Source: UBA2365 sp964594045 | GTDB taxonomy: Bacteria; Bacteroidota; Bacteroidia; Chitinophagales; Saprospiraceae | NCBI GenBank assembly: GCA_964594045.1 | Contig: CAZQKR010000035.1 | Span: 1-44,057 of the forward strand | Length of the DNA stretch: 44,057 nt | Direction: 5' to 3' | Shown here: piece by piece, positions 25,629-34,397 of the stretch | How positions within the stretch are numbered: the stretch's first letter is position 1 | Layout: every line of letters begins with the position of its first letter | Notes under the pieces: generated by a model | Told to the model about the DNA's origin: nothing | Databases searched by the model: none | What the model saw: only the letters and a program-made list of their open reading frames with translations | Position numbers and translations under genes: made by a program

Positions 25629-25993
25629 CAATTGACAGATATTAAATTTTTATATATTTAAAACCGTACTAAAATCGGTATTTAACAGAAATTTCGGTGA
25701 TATGGCACATCATGTCGCTGAAATGCTGAGATTGTATTATAAAGCATCTGACATTGCGGGAATGTACATATTTTTTTTGATTTCCGGGGCTGAAAACTGT
25801 GAATTAAAATTTATTTAGAACCAGCCAAAATTACCCTGATATCGGATGAATAGTTAGGATATTCTTTGATAAAATCTTAATTTTGAGGCATTAAACATGC
25901 ACCGGATTACAGTTTTGATATAGCTGTATTTTCAGGTCATTCAAAGCGTCAACCGGGACGTCCGGATTTTAGGATGAATCAAAAAATAAACTG
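25629..25993. other. Intergenic region upstream of iorA
   Basis: A possible 38-codon frame (25702-25818) has no recognisable features. TAATTTTG at 25878-25885 matches the -7 consensus TAnnTTTG, about 108 bases ahead of iorA. No TTG sits at the usual spacing, so the promoter is only suggested. Nothing else was seen. Confidence 0.3.
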
Positions 25994-27559
25994 ATGAAAC
26001 AATTTTTACTTGGTAATGAAGCCATTGCCCAGGGCGCCCTGGATGCTGGCTTATCAGGCGTATATGCATATCCGGGTACACCCTCTACCGAGATCACTGA
26101 ATATATTCAAAGGTCTAAAACGGCTATTGAAAGGAACGTACACCGCAAATGGTCAGCAAATGAAAAAACGGCATTTGAAGAAGCACTTGGCATGGCTTAT
26201 GCCGGAAAAAGGGCAATGGTTTGCATGAAGCATGTTGGGTTGAATGTTGCAGCTGATCCATTCATGAATGCAGCAGTTTCCGGAGTAAATGGCGGGTTGC
26301 TGGTTGTGGTTGCAGATGATCCTTCCATGCACTCATCCCAGAATGAACAGGATTCCAGGTTTTTCGGAAAATTTGCCATGATCCCGATATTAGAACCATC
26401 CGATCAGCAGGAAGCTTATGACATGGTGCGTTACGGTTTTGAGTTGTCGGAAAAATTTAAATTGCCAGTTATGCTCAGGACAACTACCCGGCTTTCGCAT
26501 GCAAGAGCCATTGTGGAGATGCAGGAACCACTGGAGGAAAACCAATTGAAACCACCTCCGGTCGGAAGCAATGACTTTGTATTGCTGCCTTCCAATGCCA
26601 GAGGCCGATACAATCATTTACTCCAGTTACAGGAGAAACTACGCATTCAGTCAGATGAAAGCCCTTACAACCAATACATGGAAGGGACTGACCACTCCCT
26701 GGGTATCATTGCATGCGGTATCGCTTGTAATTATCTGGAAGAAAATGTCAGAAAGTACGGTCTTAAATATCCTTATCTTAAAATAAGAGAGTATCCTGCA
26801 CCAAAAAATCAGATCGCACGGATTTTCGAAGAATGTGATGAAATCCTCATGCTGGAAGAAGGATACCCCATGCTGGAGGAATTGATCATCGGGTATTTCA
26901 GAAAAGTGAAAGTCATCGGCAGGCTTACCGGAGAGGTCCCGAGAACGGGAGAGCTGAATCCTTCAATAGTTGCAAAATCACTAAAAATAGCCATTCCGGA
27001 AACTGAGCAGATGCCTGAAATCGTTGAAAACAGACCTCCCCGGTTGTGCGTCGGGTGCGGACATGCAGACCTCTTCAACGAGCTCAATGTGCTTACAGAT
27101 CATATACTCGGAAGAAGGATCTTTTCCGATATCGGATGCTATACACTGGGCGCTTTACCTCCTTTCCGGGCAATTGACACCTGTATTGATATGGGTGCAT
27201 CCATCACCATGGCAAAGGGCGCTGCCGATGCAGGTGTTCATCCTGCGATAGCGGTGATCGGAGATTCCACTTTCACACATTCCGGTATGACCGGGCTCCT
27301 GGATGCTGTATATGAAAATTCCAATATCACCGTGATCATTTCGGACAACAGCACTACTGCCATGACAGGAGGACAGGACTCCATTGCCACCGGCAGGATA
27401 GCTGACATTTGCAGGGGGATCGGCATTGAAGAAGCACATCTGAAAGTGATCATTCCCCTGAAAAAAAACCTGGAGGAGAATATTGCGATCATTCAAAAAG
27501 AAATTGACCACAAAGGCGTTTCCGTGGTTATTGCTCAACGGCCGTGCATTCAAATATGA
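25994..27559 (+). CDS. iorA: Indolepyruvate oxidoreductase alpha subunit, without ferredoxin domain
   Basis: A 521-residue subunit of indolepyruvate:ferredoxin oxidoreductase, which decarboxylates aryl-pyruvates to aryl-acetyl-CoA. The N-terminal pyrimidine-binding domain (GLSGVYAYPGTPSTEI, 19-34), a middle transketolase-C-like domain and the TPP pyrophosphate domain are complete: CVGCGH (352-357), GDS (423-425) and DNSTTAMTG (451-459). The protein stops at IAQRPCIQI, where the family usually continues into a 2x[4Fe-4S] ferredoxin domain. Only 28 bp then separate it from iorB, so the domain was not merely split off by a frameshift in this window. Electrons would need another acceptor route. 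It is followed by iorB and, convergently, an aminotransferase. Confidence 0.85.
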   Translation: MKQFLLGNEAIAQGALDAGLSGVYAYPGTPSTEITEYIQRSKTAIERNVHRKWSANEKTAFEEALGMAYAGKRAMVCMKHVGLNVAADPFMNAAVSGVNGGLLVVVADDPSMHSSQNEQDSRFFGKFAMIPILEPSDQQEAYDMVRYGFELSEKFKLPVMLRTTTRLSHARAIVEMQEPLEENQLKPPPVGSNDFVLLPSNARGRYNHLLQLQEKLRIQSDESPYNQYMEGTDHSLGIIACGIACNYLEENVRKYGLKYPYLKIREYPAPKNQIARIFEECDEILMLEEGYPMLEELIIGYFRKVKVIGRLTGEVPRTGELNPSIVAKSLKIAIPETEQMPEIVENRPPRLCVGCGHADLFNELNVLTDHILGRRIFSDIGCYTLGALPPFRAIDTCIDMGASITMAKGAADAGVHPAIAVIGDSTFTHSGMTGLLDAVYENSNITVIISDNSTTAMTGGQDSIATGRIADICRGIGIEEAHLKVIIPLKKNLEENIAIIQKEIDHKGVSVVIAQRPCIQI

Positions 27560-27587
27560 AGTAATATCAGTATAAAAAACTCATAAA

Positions 27588-28178
27588 ATGGAGATCAATA
27601 TAATTTTAGCAGGAGTCGGAGGTCAGGGAATACTTTCCATTTCTGCCGTGATTGGAATTGCAGCAATGGAACATGGACTGGATGTGAAGCAATCGGAAGT
27701 TCACGGCATGAGCCAGCGCGGAGGTGCTGTTGTATCACATTTAAGGATCAGTGACCGCCCCATTTTTTCAAGCCTTATCCCGATGGGAGAAGCAGATATG
27801 ATCCTGTCAGTGGAACCGATGGAATTGCTGAGATACAAGTCTTTTCTTAAAAAAGAAGGATTTCTGATCAGCAACACCAAAACTGAAGTCAACATACCCA
27901 ATTATCCCGAGACAGACATTTTGTTCAATGAAATCGGAAAAAACCCTAACAGCGTTTTGATCGATGCAGAAACACTGGCCAAAAAAGCCGGTAATGTCCG
28001 GGCTGCCAATATGGTGATGCTGGGTGCTGCAGCTGATCACCTTGCAATTGATGTTTCCTTCCTTGAAGATGCCATCAAACAAATTTTTGGACGAAAGGGA
28101 GAAAGGGTTGTTCAGCTTAATCTGGATGCGTTCAACTCCGGAAGGGAAGCTGCAAGACAATACCTGGAAAAGGTATAG
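27588..28178 (+). CDS. iorB: Indolepyruvate oxidoreductase beta subunit
   Basis: A 196-residue gamma/beta-type subunit of 2-oxoacid:ferredoxin oxidoreductase that supplies the CoA-binding part of the IorAB complex. The N-terminal signature ILAGVGGQGILSIS (6-19) and the KQSEVHGMSQRGGAVVSHLR segment (36-55) are diagnostic. It follows iorA by 28 bp and is surely co-transcribed. Length is normal for the family (about 190-200). A strong hairpin lies 75 bp downstream. Confidence 0.9.
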   Translation: MEINIILAGVGGQGILSISAVIGIAAMEHGLDVKQSEVHGMSQRGGAVVSHLRISDRPIFSSLIPMGEADMILSVEPMELLRYKSFLKKEGFLISNTKTEVNIPNYPETDILFNEIGKNPNSVLIDAETLAKKAGNVRAANMVMLGAAADHLAIDVSFLEDAIKQIFGRKGERVVQLNLDAFNSGREAARQYLEKV

Positions 28179-28253
28179 ATTTATTTTAATTGCTTATTTT
28201 CAAATCATAACAGATGATTTGAGTGATAATTTATCTCTGAATTAAATGAAAAA

Positions 28254-28287
28254 GAAAAGCCAATACGAACTCTCGTATTGGCTTTTC
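28254..28287. terminator. Bidirectional terminator between iorB and the aminotransferase
   Basis: A perfect 15-bp stem (28254-28268 with 28273-28287) closes a 4-base loop. The core CCAATACGA/TCGTATTGG is flanked by GAAAAG and CTTTTC runs, so each strand reads out through a T-rich arm. It serves the iorAB message on the plus strand and the aminotransferase message on the minus strand. Confidence 0.8.
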
Positions 28288-28314
28288 CCATTTTAATAAA
28301 TTGACATTTATGTG

Positions 28315-29511
28315 TTAATTTTCCAAATTCCGGATGGCTTCTGCGATCATTCGGACACCTGGTTCGATCTGTTCCCGCTGCATATTTGAAAAAGCGAGGC
28401 GGATACGGTTGTTTTTTACACCGTAAGGGTCAAAAGTTTTGCCTGTAACAAATACTGCTCCTTTTTCAATACTTTTTTTCAGGATCTCTGTTGCATCGAA
28501 AGATTCAGGAAGGTGCAGCCAATAATAAAAACCTCCATCCGGAACGACCCATTTAACATAATCAGGCATATACTTCAACAGAGCCTGATTGGTCATTTCG
28601 CACCTTTTGGAGTACTCGTCCCTCAGAAAAGACAGGTAAGGCTGGAGAAGTCCTCTCTGGAGGAATTCAGTTGCTATTATCTGAGTATAATTTGGGGAGC
28701 ATGAATCCATAGTTTGTTTGATGATCTCACATTTCTGATAGATCTCAGGTGGAGCCAGCAGCCAACCCAACCGCAAACCCGGTCCAAGTATTTTGGAAAA
28801 TGATCCTGTATAGCATATTGTAAAACTGCCATCCTCAAAGTTTTTCATAGGCCTGGTCAATGGTTTGACCTTATCATTAAAATAAAGGTCTCCATAAGCA
28901 TCGTCCTCTACCAAAATCGTATCTCTTCCGGCCATCATCGAAAAAATCGCGTCCCGCTTCTCCTGACTGTAAATGGTACCTGCAGGGTTCTGGAAGTTTG
29001 GTATCAGGTAAAGCATTTTTGGATTTGCATCAGGGTTGTTCAATGCAACTTCAAGTTTTTTGATATCAATTCCATCGCTTTCCATATCTACAGCTACCAT
29101 TTTCGCCATATAGGATTTAAAAATGGAGATTGACCCGATAAAACTCGGGTTTTCCAGGATAATGGTATCATCAGGATCCACAAATGCCTGTGTCAGAATA
29201 TTGATCGCCTGAATGGAGCCCGTAGTGATGAGAATTTCATTTGTGTCAACAGGCATCCCTTTAGATCTCAGATGTTCTCTCAAAGCATCAAGCAATGGGG
29301 GATGCCCGGGAGTTGGTCCATACTGAAAAGCCAGTTTTTTCAACTGATCCGGCAATGTGTCAAAAATTTCATCGATTTGCCTGACAGGAAAAAGGTCATT
29401 GTTCGGCATGCCCCCTGCAAAGGAGATCATACCGGGCGTTGTGGCAAGTTTCATCAAATCCCTGATCTCTGAAGAACGTAGTGCACTGACTCTTTTTGAA
29501 TAGCTCAACAT
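28315..29511 (-). CDS. PLP-dependent class I/II aminotransferase (aromatic or 2-aminoadipate type)
   Basis: A 398-residue fold-type I aminotransferase of the LysN/AroH-like group (the MocR-like catalytic half without its GntR head). The PLP-binding lysine is Lys240 in TGSFSKILGPGLRLGW. Asp204 of VEDDAYG binds the pyridine nitrogen and PNFQNPAG (171-178) holds the usual Asn. ISFAGGMPNNDLFP near the start is typical of this group. Substrate range cannot be read from the sequence. The convergent iorAB genes suggest it supplies aryl-pyruvates from aromatic amino acids, or makes amino acids from them in the reverse direction. Confidence 0.82.
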   Translation of the reverse strand: MLSYSKRVSALRSSEIRDLMKLATTPGMISFAGGMPNNDLFPVRQIDEIFDTLPDQLKKLAFQYGPTPGHPPLLDALREHLRSKGMPVDTNEILITTGSIQAINILTQAFVDPDDTIILENPSFIGSISIFKSYMAKMVAVDMESDGIDIKKLEVALNNPDANPKMLYLIPNFQNPAGTIYSQEKRDAIFSMMAGRDTILVEDDAYGDLYFNDKVKPLTRPMKNFEDGSFTICYTGSFSKILGPGLRLGWLLAPPEIYQKCEIIKQTMDSCSPNYTQIIATEFLQRGLLQPYLSFLRDEYSKRCEMTNQALLKYMPDYVKWVVPDGGFYYWLHLPESFDATEILKKSIEKGAVFVTGKTFDPYGVKNNRIRLAFSNMQREQIEPGVRMIAEAIRNLEN

Positions 29512-30102
29512 ATCTTAGTTTTTATGTTAAAGAATAGTCATTATAAATACACGTTTTTTAAACTACAGGTCTTTGATTATTTTACATGCAAACCACTGAG
29601 GTCGTTAATTCGAACCTATCCAATACCCTGGAATCAGCTGACCGGATTTAAACTACCTGAGTATTTATAAAAATTGATACTTCAAGATAAAAAATAAAGG
29701 TACGAAATAATTAGTTGATAGAAAAAATAAAAGACAAATTAGTCACGAATTAATTGGCTATCGATGTATCGGTTCGACCAGGTGAAAAAAAGCTATGATT
29801 ACAAGATTTTATTTAGAAAATCCCGGATTCACCATATTTAATTTGCCTTGACAAAGTTCAGTTCCGTACTGAGTTTTTCTTTCTTTACAGCGGGCGTAAC
29901 TGCTTTTCGGATAAAGGACCTCTTTTTTTCTCAAAATTTGAATGTCTTCCGGATGAAGATGTACAAAAATATTTTTATCCTGTCCCAAGGCTGGCCCCAC
30001 AATAAACGATCTTTTTAATTCCAGGTATTCCTATCCAATGAAGGTAATGAAGTTGTTTAAAAAAATGTATCTTAATACTTGCAGACAAATTACTGACGAA
30101 TG
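29512..30102. other. Intergenic region without a supported gene
   Basis: The left part of a 917-bp gap. One minus-strand frame (29809-30000) codes for 63 residues with a GTG start but matches nothing I know. No RNA gene could be folded. The right part holds the hairpin repeats described separately, then about 200 bp with no feature. Confidence 0.3.
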
Positions 30103-30227
30103 TGCTGACGATGCTTTGCATATCAGCATTTATATTACTGACGAATGCTGACGATGCTCAGCATATCAGCACAAATCAGGCAGGCTTTTCAGTATCTTCG
30201 ATACTGACGATGCTTTGCATGTCAGCA
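30103..30227. repeat. Three spaced copies of a 26-base hairpin repeat
   Basis: Copies at 30103-30128, 30146-30171 and 30202-30227 share the plan TGCTGA-CG-ATGC-loop-GCAT-A-TCAGCA, with the stems TGCTGA/TCAGCA and ATGC/GCAT. The second copy differs in its centre (ATGCTCAGCAT). The third has TACTGA at the left arm and GTCAGCA at the right. Copies 1 and 2 are each preceded by a shared TACTGACGAATG. The last copy ends in a T-run. This could be a cluster of small palindromic repeats (REP-like) or repeated protein-binding or RNA elements. Confidence 0.6.
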
Positions 30228-30428
30228 TTTTTTATCCAAAAAATGCGCTTCGCCTTGACTTTTTGTCTGACCCATCACTTCGTGTTCTCTCCCTTGAATA
30301 TCCACCGGATATTCATCTTTCAGGAACGGTCGGTCATTTTCAGCAAGCAATATAATTATTAAACAACTTCGATTTTAAAAAGAGAACTGTTTCAAACTTT
30401 GCTGATCCGGGGGAAATGAGGAAAAATT

Positions 30429-31340
30429 TTATTCAAATAAAACTTCCATTGATTTTTCAGTTCTGGTGCAGGCAATGAAGCAACCGATCCCATTGTCTAT
30501 GTTGGAAATTAAAACAGGATTTACTGCCGCATATTGATATCGGGTCTGATTGTAGGTATACAGGTACCGGTATCCATCCTCAGTATGGGCTTTGATGATG
30601 ATCCTCAATTTTGCGCCCGACAGGGTATCATCATTTTCCAGAGGAAGCACCAGTTTTATCCTTCTGGACAGATCAAGTTTCTTGAAATCCACCAAAAATG
30701 ATCCTCTGCTGTCCAGCCAGGCCACTCCCTGTCCCGGGGGAATTGTTTCTTCATGACTCAGTTTAACCGGATTTTTAAAGACTTCCCATTTTAATTCTCC
30801 AGGAGCTTTTCTTTGGGCCAATTCATCCACGAACACTTCAATTTCATAAAAACGTTCCAGATTCGCATCCTCAAAACCAAACCCGAGTTCAATTAATGAA
30901 GAAAACACATTTTGAGGCCCCGGTGGCAATACTTCCGAACTCACCACCAGTTCTTTTGCATGGGCTTCATAAGGCACAACAGTTTCTGCATAAACTCCAT
31001 GTGGATTGCCATCCGGAACATGGGCACTAAGAGTCATCTGATCTCCCTGGGAAACCAGACCGCGGGATTCAAAATAAGGAACCAGGCCAATACGCCTGAT
31101 GATCTCAAGGCTCGTGCCGCTTTTAAAAATCTTAAGGTCAAGGGAATCCGGCACTTCCGGAGTCGCAAAATTTGAAGGTAACCCGATACCTTTAAATACA
31201 TAGATCAAAATGTCCGATCCCGGTTCAAACTCACATTGTACGATCAGTTTATCTTCTGTTGTATCCAAATCATCAACAGGATAGACACATCCGCTTACCA
31301 AAATCATCAAAACCAGTATTTTGATCAATAATTTTCTCAT
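30429..31340 (-). CDS. DUF4249 outer-membrane lipoprotein
   Basis: A 303-residue lipoprotein (lipobox LVSGC, Cys at residue 18) of the DUF4249 family, which in Bacteroidota usually accompanies TonB-dependent receptors with a carboxypeptidase-like N-terminus. The pattern is familiar: an early KLIVQCEFEPGSDI strand, beta-sheet segments throughout, and late strands such as YRYLYTYNQTRYQYAAVNPVLISNIDNGIGCF. It follows the TonB-dependent receptor by 246 bp on the same strand but has its own promoter, so its level may be set separately. The role is probably as a surface-exposed partner of the receptor; no ligand can be named. Confidence 0.8.
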   Translation of the reverse strand: MRKLLIKILVLMILVSGCVYPVDDLDTTEDKLIVQCEFEPGSDILIYVFKGIGLPSNFATPEVPDSLDLKIFKSGTSLEIIRRIGLVPYFESRGLVSQGDQMTLSAHVPDGNPHGVYAETVVPYEAHAKELVVSSEVLPPGPQNVFSSLIELGFGFEDANLERFYEIEVFVDELAQRKAPGELKWEVFKNPVKLSHEETIPPGQGVAWLDSRGSFLVDFKKLDLSRRIKLVLPLENDDTLSGAKLRIIIKAHTEDGYRYLYTYNQTRYQYAAVNPVLISNIDNGIGCFIACTRTEKSMEVLFE

Positions 31341-31380
31341 TCCGTTAAGTCGATATTTGCACTCAGCTGTTTAAGAAATA

Positions 31381-31411
31381 CAAATATAGAACAGAATTTG
31401 ATCCATACCAA
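31381..31411 (-). promoter_or_regulatory. Promoter for the DUF4249 gene
   Basis: On the minus strand TTG (31411-31409) lies 20 bases upstream of TATATTTG (31388-31381), a full match to the Bacteroidota consensus. Predicted transcription starts near 31374, giving a leader of about 34 bases. Confidence 0.65.
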
Positions 31412-31586
31412 ACATATTATAATAAAAATTAATGTATATAGTGTTTATTTATAGTTTAAAAAACGGATAAATTAACCAATGGAAGATCATGTAGGCAAAT
31501 CTGATCAAACAGGACTTCAAGAAGCATTTTTATAACTTCGTGAAAAATGGAATTTCCACTTTAAAATCCAGCTTAATTAATTTAGC

Positions 31587-34262
31587 TCAAAATGATATGG
31601 AATAGCTTAAAACCGGCATTACAGGGAAAATATAGACATACTTGAACTGAGCTGTATTCAACACATCCAGATTACCTTTTTTGTAATCGTATGTCACGTA
31701 AAACGGATTTTTCCTGTTGTAAACGTTATACAACCCCAGGGACAACTTTTGTTTACCCCATTCATATGGATTGGTGAAATTGAATTCAATATCCAGCCGG
31801 TGGTAAGCGGGCAAACTGGCATTATTGAGTTTTTCGTATACAAAAATCGTATTTACCACTCCATTTTCAACAAAGGAAGCTATTTGCGTAGGGAATGTAT
31901 ACAGATTACCGGAGCCGAAGGTCCAATGTATGGAATAATCCACCTGAGCAGTGAGTTTGTGCGTAATTCCGGCGTTCAGACTGTGTCTCCTGGAAAATCG
32001 ATCATCGAACAACTCCCCTCCGTTGAGGTCATCAAACTGCCTTTTTGCCCAGGAAAGTGTATAATTGAGATTGCCGGTAAAACTACCCTTCTGAACGTGC
32101 AGATAATTTTCTAATCCGTAAGAATAGCCCTTACCGTAAATAAGTTTTGATTCCCAATCGGTATTGGCATCTATTTCAAATTTGGCTCCGGGTGCGATCA
32201 TTTGCAGGTGATCCAGATCTTTATAGTAAGCCTGGCTTCCAACAATGAATTTTCCCCGTAAATATTCAAACCCGGCATTGAATTGCCAGGAAGACTGAGG
32301 TTGAACCTGATCCGTGGCGGGCAACCATACCTGTGAAGGAAATCCCAGTCCGTTACTGTTGATCAAATGATTGAACTGGGTCATCCTGGTCAAAGAACTT
32401 TGTGCAAATAGCCCGTTACCCAGGTTAGATTTGATGAACATCCTGGGTTCCAGCAAAAGACGGTTTTGCCCGTTCATCAGATAATGGACTCCATGCAGGC
32501 CAAACATTACTTGGGTATGGTTTCTGATATCTGTTTCAGATTCAAGGTAAACCCTGTTTTCAAAAAAATCCAGCATAGCTTTTGCGCTGTTTTCCAGAAG
32601 TTCTGAATAATCCGGTATTTCATCCACTGAAGCGATTTCAGTGAGATTTTCATTATCCAGCACTTTCACAAAAGGAACGTACTGATGTTTTACGAACCGC
32701 AAACCGGAATTCAACCTTGAATTTTCGGACAGCTTGAATTCAGCATGGCTTTCCAAACCATAATCAATGATCTGAGTCTGATAAAGCTGACTGTTGAAGC
32801 TATAACTCTGGAGCTTATCCTGCTGTTTTTCTGCAACCCAGTTCAGGTTGAAATTGTCCATGGAGTAATTACTGACGAAAGCCGAAGTGTTGAAAAACAC
32901 CTTATCATTCAGTACATTGTTCCATTTCAAAACAAACAGGCGGTTATGCCAATCCATCAATTGGTCCTGAAATTCTTCCCTGCTTTTGGGTTCTATGGTC
33001 TGAGTATACCTGTAATCATTGGTCAGATGATCGCCGCTCTGAAATGCAGTCAGGAACAAACTGTTGTTTTTGTTGACGTCAATATTGACTTTAACATTAA
33101 AATCAAAGTTGTAATAATCCGTTTTACCGGAGCTTCCTTCCCTGTCGTTGAGGAGATTTCTGACGGAGCCAATCCATAAATCCGCATACGTCCTTCTGGC
33201 GTGTATAAAATAAGATGCTTTATTTTTGATCAAAGGTCCTTCCAGGCCTGCCTTGACGGTAAAAAGACCTACATTTAAATCACCGTGATGTCTTTGTTTG
33301 TCTCCATCTTTTGTCCTCACATCAAGAATGGAAGAAGTACAACCTCCGTATCTGGAAGGAAACTCACTTTTATAAAGTCTTGCAGACTTGATCGCCTGGC
33401 TGTTGAAAACAGAAAACAGACCCAACGCATGGGTCGGATTATAGATGGGAACACCATCCAGAAGGATCTGATTCTGGTCCTGACTTCCACCCCTGACATA
33501 CATACCGCCAAATCCATCAGCCCCGGTCAAAACCCCAGAATTTGTAAACAGATACCTGAGAATATCATCTTCACCGCCAAGAGAAATACTTCGTTCCATT
33601 TCATCTATCATCAGCTGCTCAGGTTTGTAAAAATCTATGTGTTTGTCCGTGACGGGCAAATCCCTGATCACGACCTGATCCAGGACAACCTGGTCGCTTT
33701 TCTCAAGTGGAATGTCCAATCGAATATCCCTGTTCAGTCTGAAAGTCTTTTCAAATTTGCCATAACCCAGGTAAGAGCATACCAGATGAACTTCACCCCG
33801 TTTCAGGTTGATGGAGTAAAATCCGTGCTCATTGGCAGATACGCCTTGTTTGAAATTCGAAAGATAAACATCAGCAAACAGAATTCTCTCTCCGCTCTGA
33901 GCATCATAAACATATCCGCTGACAGTGAATCTGGCTTTATCGTAGATCTCCCAACGATAGATCACCACGGTTCCTTCAAGATCTTCAAAAACCAGGCCTG
34001 TACCGGAAAGGATGTACTCCAGGCTTTCCCTGAGACTGGCTTTCCTGACATTGATGTTAACTTTTTTTGGTGGGATATCATCTTTAGAAAAAGCGAAATT
34101 GGTTTTGGTCAGCCGGGCAATATCCTGTAATACGTCAACCAGGGGTTTCTGGTAAGCCATATAGTCAACTGCCGGAGCATCCAGGTCAATTTGGGCACCA
34201 GCTGACAAATATCCTAAAACCAATAATAAAATGAACAGAAATCTCTTCATATACGTCTGCAT
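31587..34262 (-). CDS. STN-domain TonB-dependent receptor (FecA-like)
   Basis: An 891-residue outer-membrane receptor. Signal peptide 1-23 (ends AGAQ). The STN signalling domain spans about 35-105 (PLVDVLQDIARLTKTNFAFS, KASLRESLEYILSGTGL). A carboxypeptidase-regulatory-like beta domain covers about 112-195 (VSGYVYDAQSGERILFADVYL). The plug is at about 215-330 (GVLTGADGFGGMYVRGG, DGVPIYNPTHALGLFSVFN), and the barrel runs to the terminal Phe (VLSYSISF). An STN domain marks receptors that signal to a FecR-type anti-sigma factor; both FecR and an ECF sigma factor lie directly upstream. The substrate is unknown. A -7-like TATTTTTG (34339-34332, minus strand) precedes it without a -33 TTG at the right distance. 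Confidence 0.88.
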   Translation of the reverse strand: MQTYMKRFLFILLLVLGYLSAGAQIDLDAPAVDYMAYQKPLVDVLQDIARLTKTNFAFSKDDIPPKKVNINVRKASLRESLEYILSGTGLVFEDLEGTVVIYRWEIYDKARFTVSGYVYDAQSGERILFADVYLSNFKQGVSANEHGFYSINLKRGEVHLVCSYLGYGKFEKTFRLNRDIRLDIPLEKSDQVVLDQVVIRDLPVTDKHIDFYKPEQLMIDEMERSISLGGEDDILRYLFTNSGVLTGADGFGGMYVRGGSQDQNQILLDGVPIYNPTHALGLFSVFNSQAIKSARLYKSEFPSRYGGCTSSILDVRTKDGDKQRHHGDLNVGLFTVKAGLEGPLIKNKASYFIHARRTYADLWIGSVRNLLNDREGSSGKTDYYNFDFNVKVNIDVNKNNSLFLTAFQSGDHLTNDYRYTQTIEPKSREEFQDQLMDWHNRLFVLKWNNVLNDKVFFNTSAFVSNYSMDNFNLNWVAEKQQDKLQSYSFNSQLYQTQIIDYGLESHAEFKLSENSRLNSGLRFVKHQYVPFVKVLDNENLTEIASVDEIPDYSELLENSAKAMLDFFENRVYLESETDIRNHTQVMFGLHGVHYLMNGQNRLLLEPRMFIKSNLGNGLFAQSSLTRMTQFNHLINSNGLGFPSQVWLPATDQVQPQSSWQFNAGFEYLRGKFIVGSQAYYKDLDHLQMIAPGAKFEIDANTDWESKLIYGKGYSYGLENYLHVQKGSFTGNLNYTLSWAKRQFDDLNGGELFDDRFSRRHSLNAGITHKLTAQVDYSIHWTFGSGNLYTFPTQIASFVENGVVNTIFVYEKLNNASLPAYHRLDIEFNFTNPYEWGKQKLSLGLYNVYNRKNPFYVTYDYKKGNLDVLNTAQFKYVYIFPVMPVLSYSISF

Positions 34263-34397
34263 CCATGCATTTGCACAAGGGAAATCTGTAAACCGACACG
34301 ATAAATCAGTTCAATCCACGATTAGCCCGAACAAAAATAATCACTTATTGAATTAATTGGATATGAATGCAAAACAAATATATGAATTTTTCGCAGA

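Noticed and set aside
25702..25818. A 38-codon frame ahead of iorA
   Set aside because: Too short, no promoter or terminator of its own, and no recognisable motif.
29600..29790. tRNA-like T-loop words (GGTTCGA) on either strand
   Set aside because: No pairing T stem, acceptor or anticodon arm could be built around them.
29809..30000. A 63-codon minus-strand frame with GTG start in the 917-bp gap
   Set aside because: No family pattern, no promoter, and an upstream in-frame stop only four codons before; it reads like random open frame.
30103..30227. Possible CRISPR array
   Set aside because: Only three copies with unequal 17- and 30-base spacers, palindromic repeats with internal variation and no cas genes nearby.
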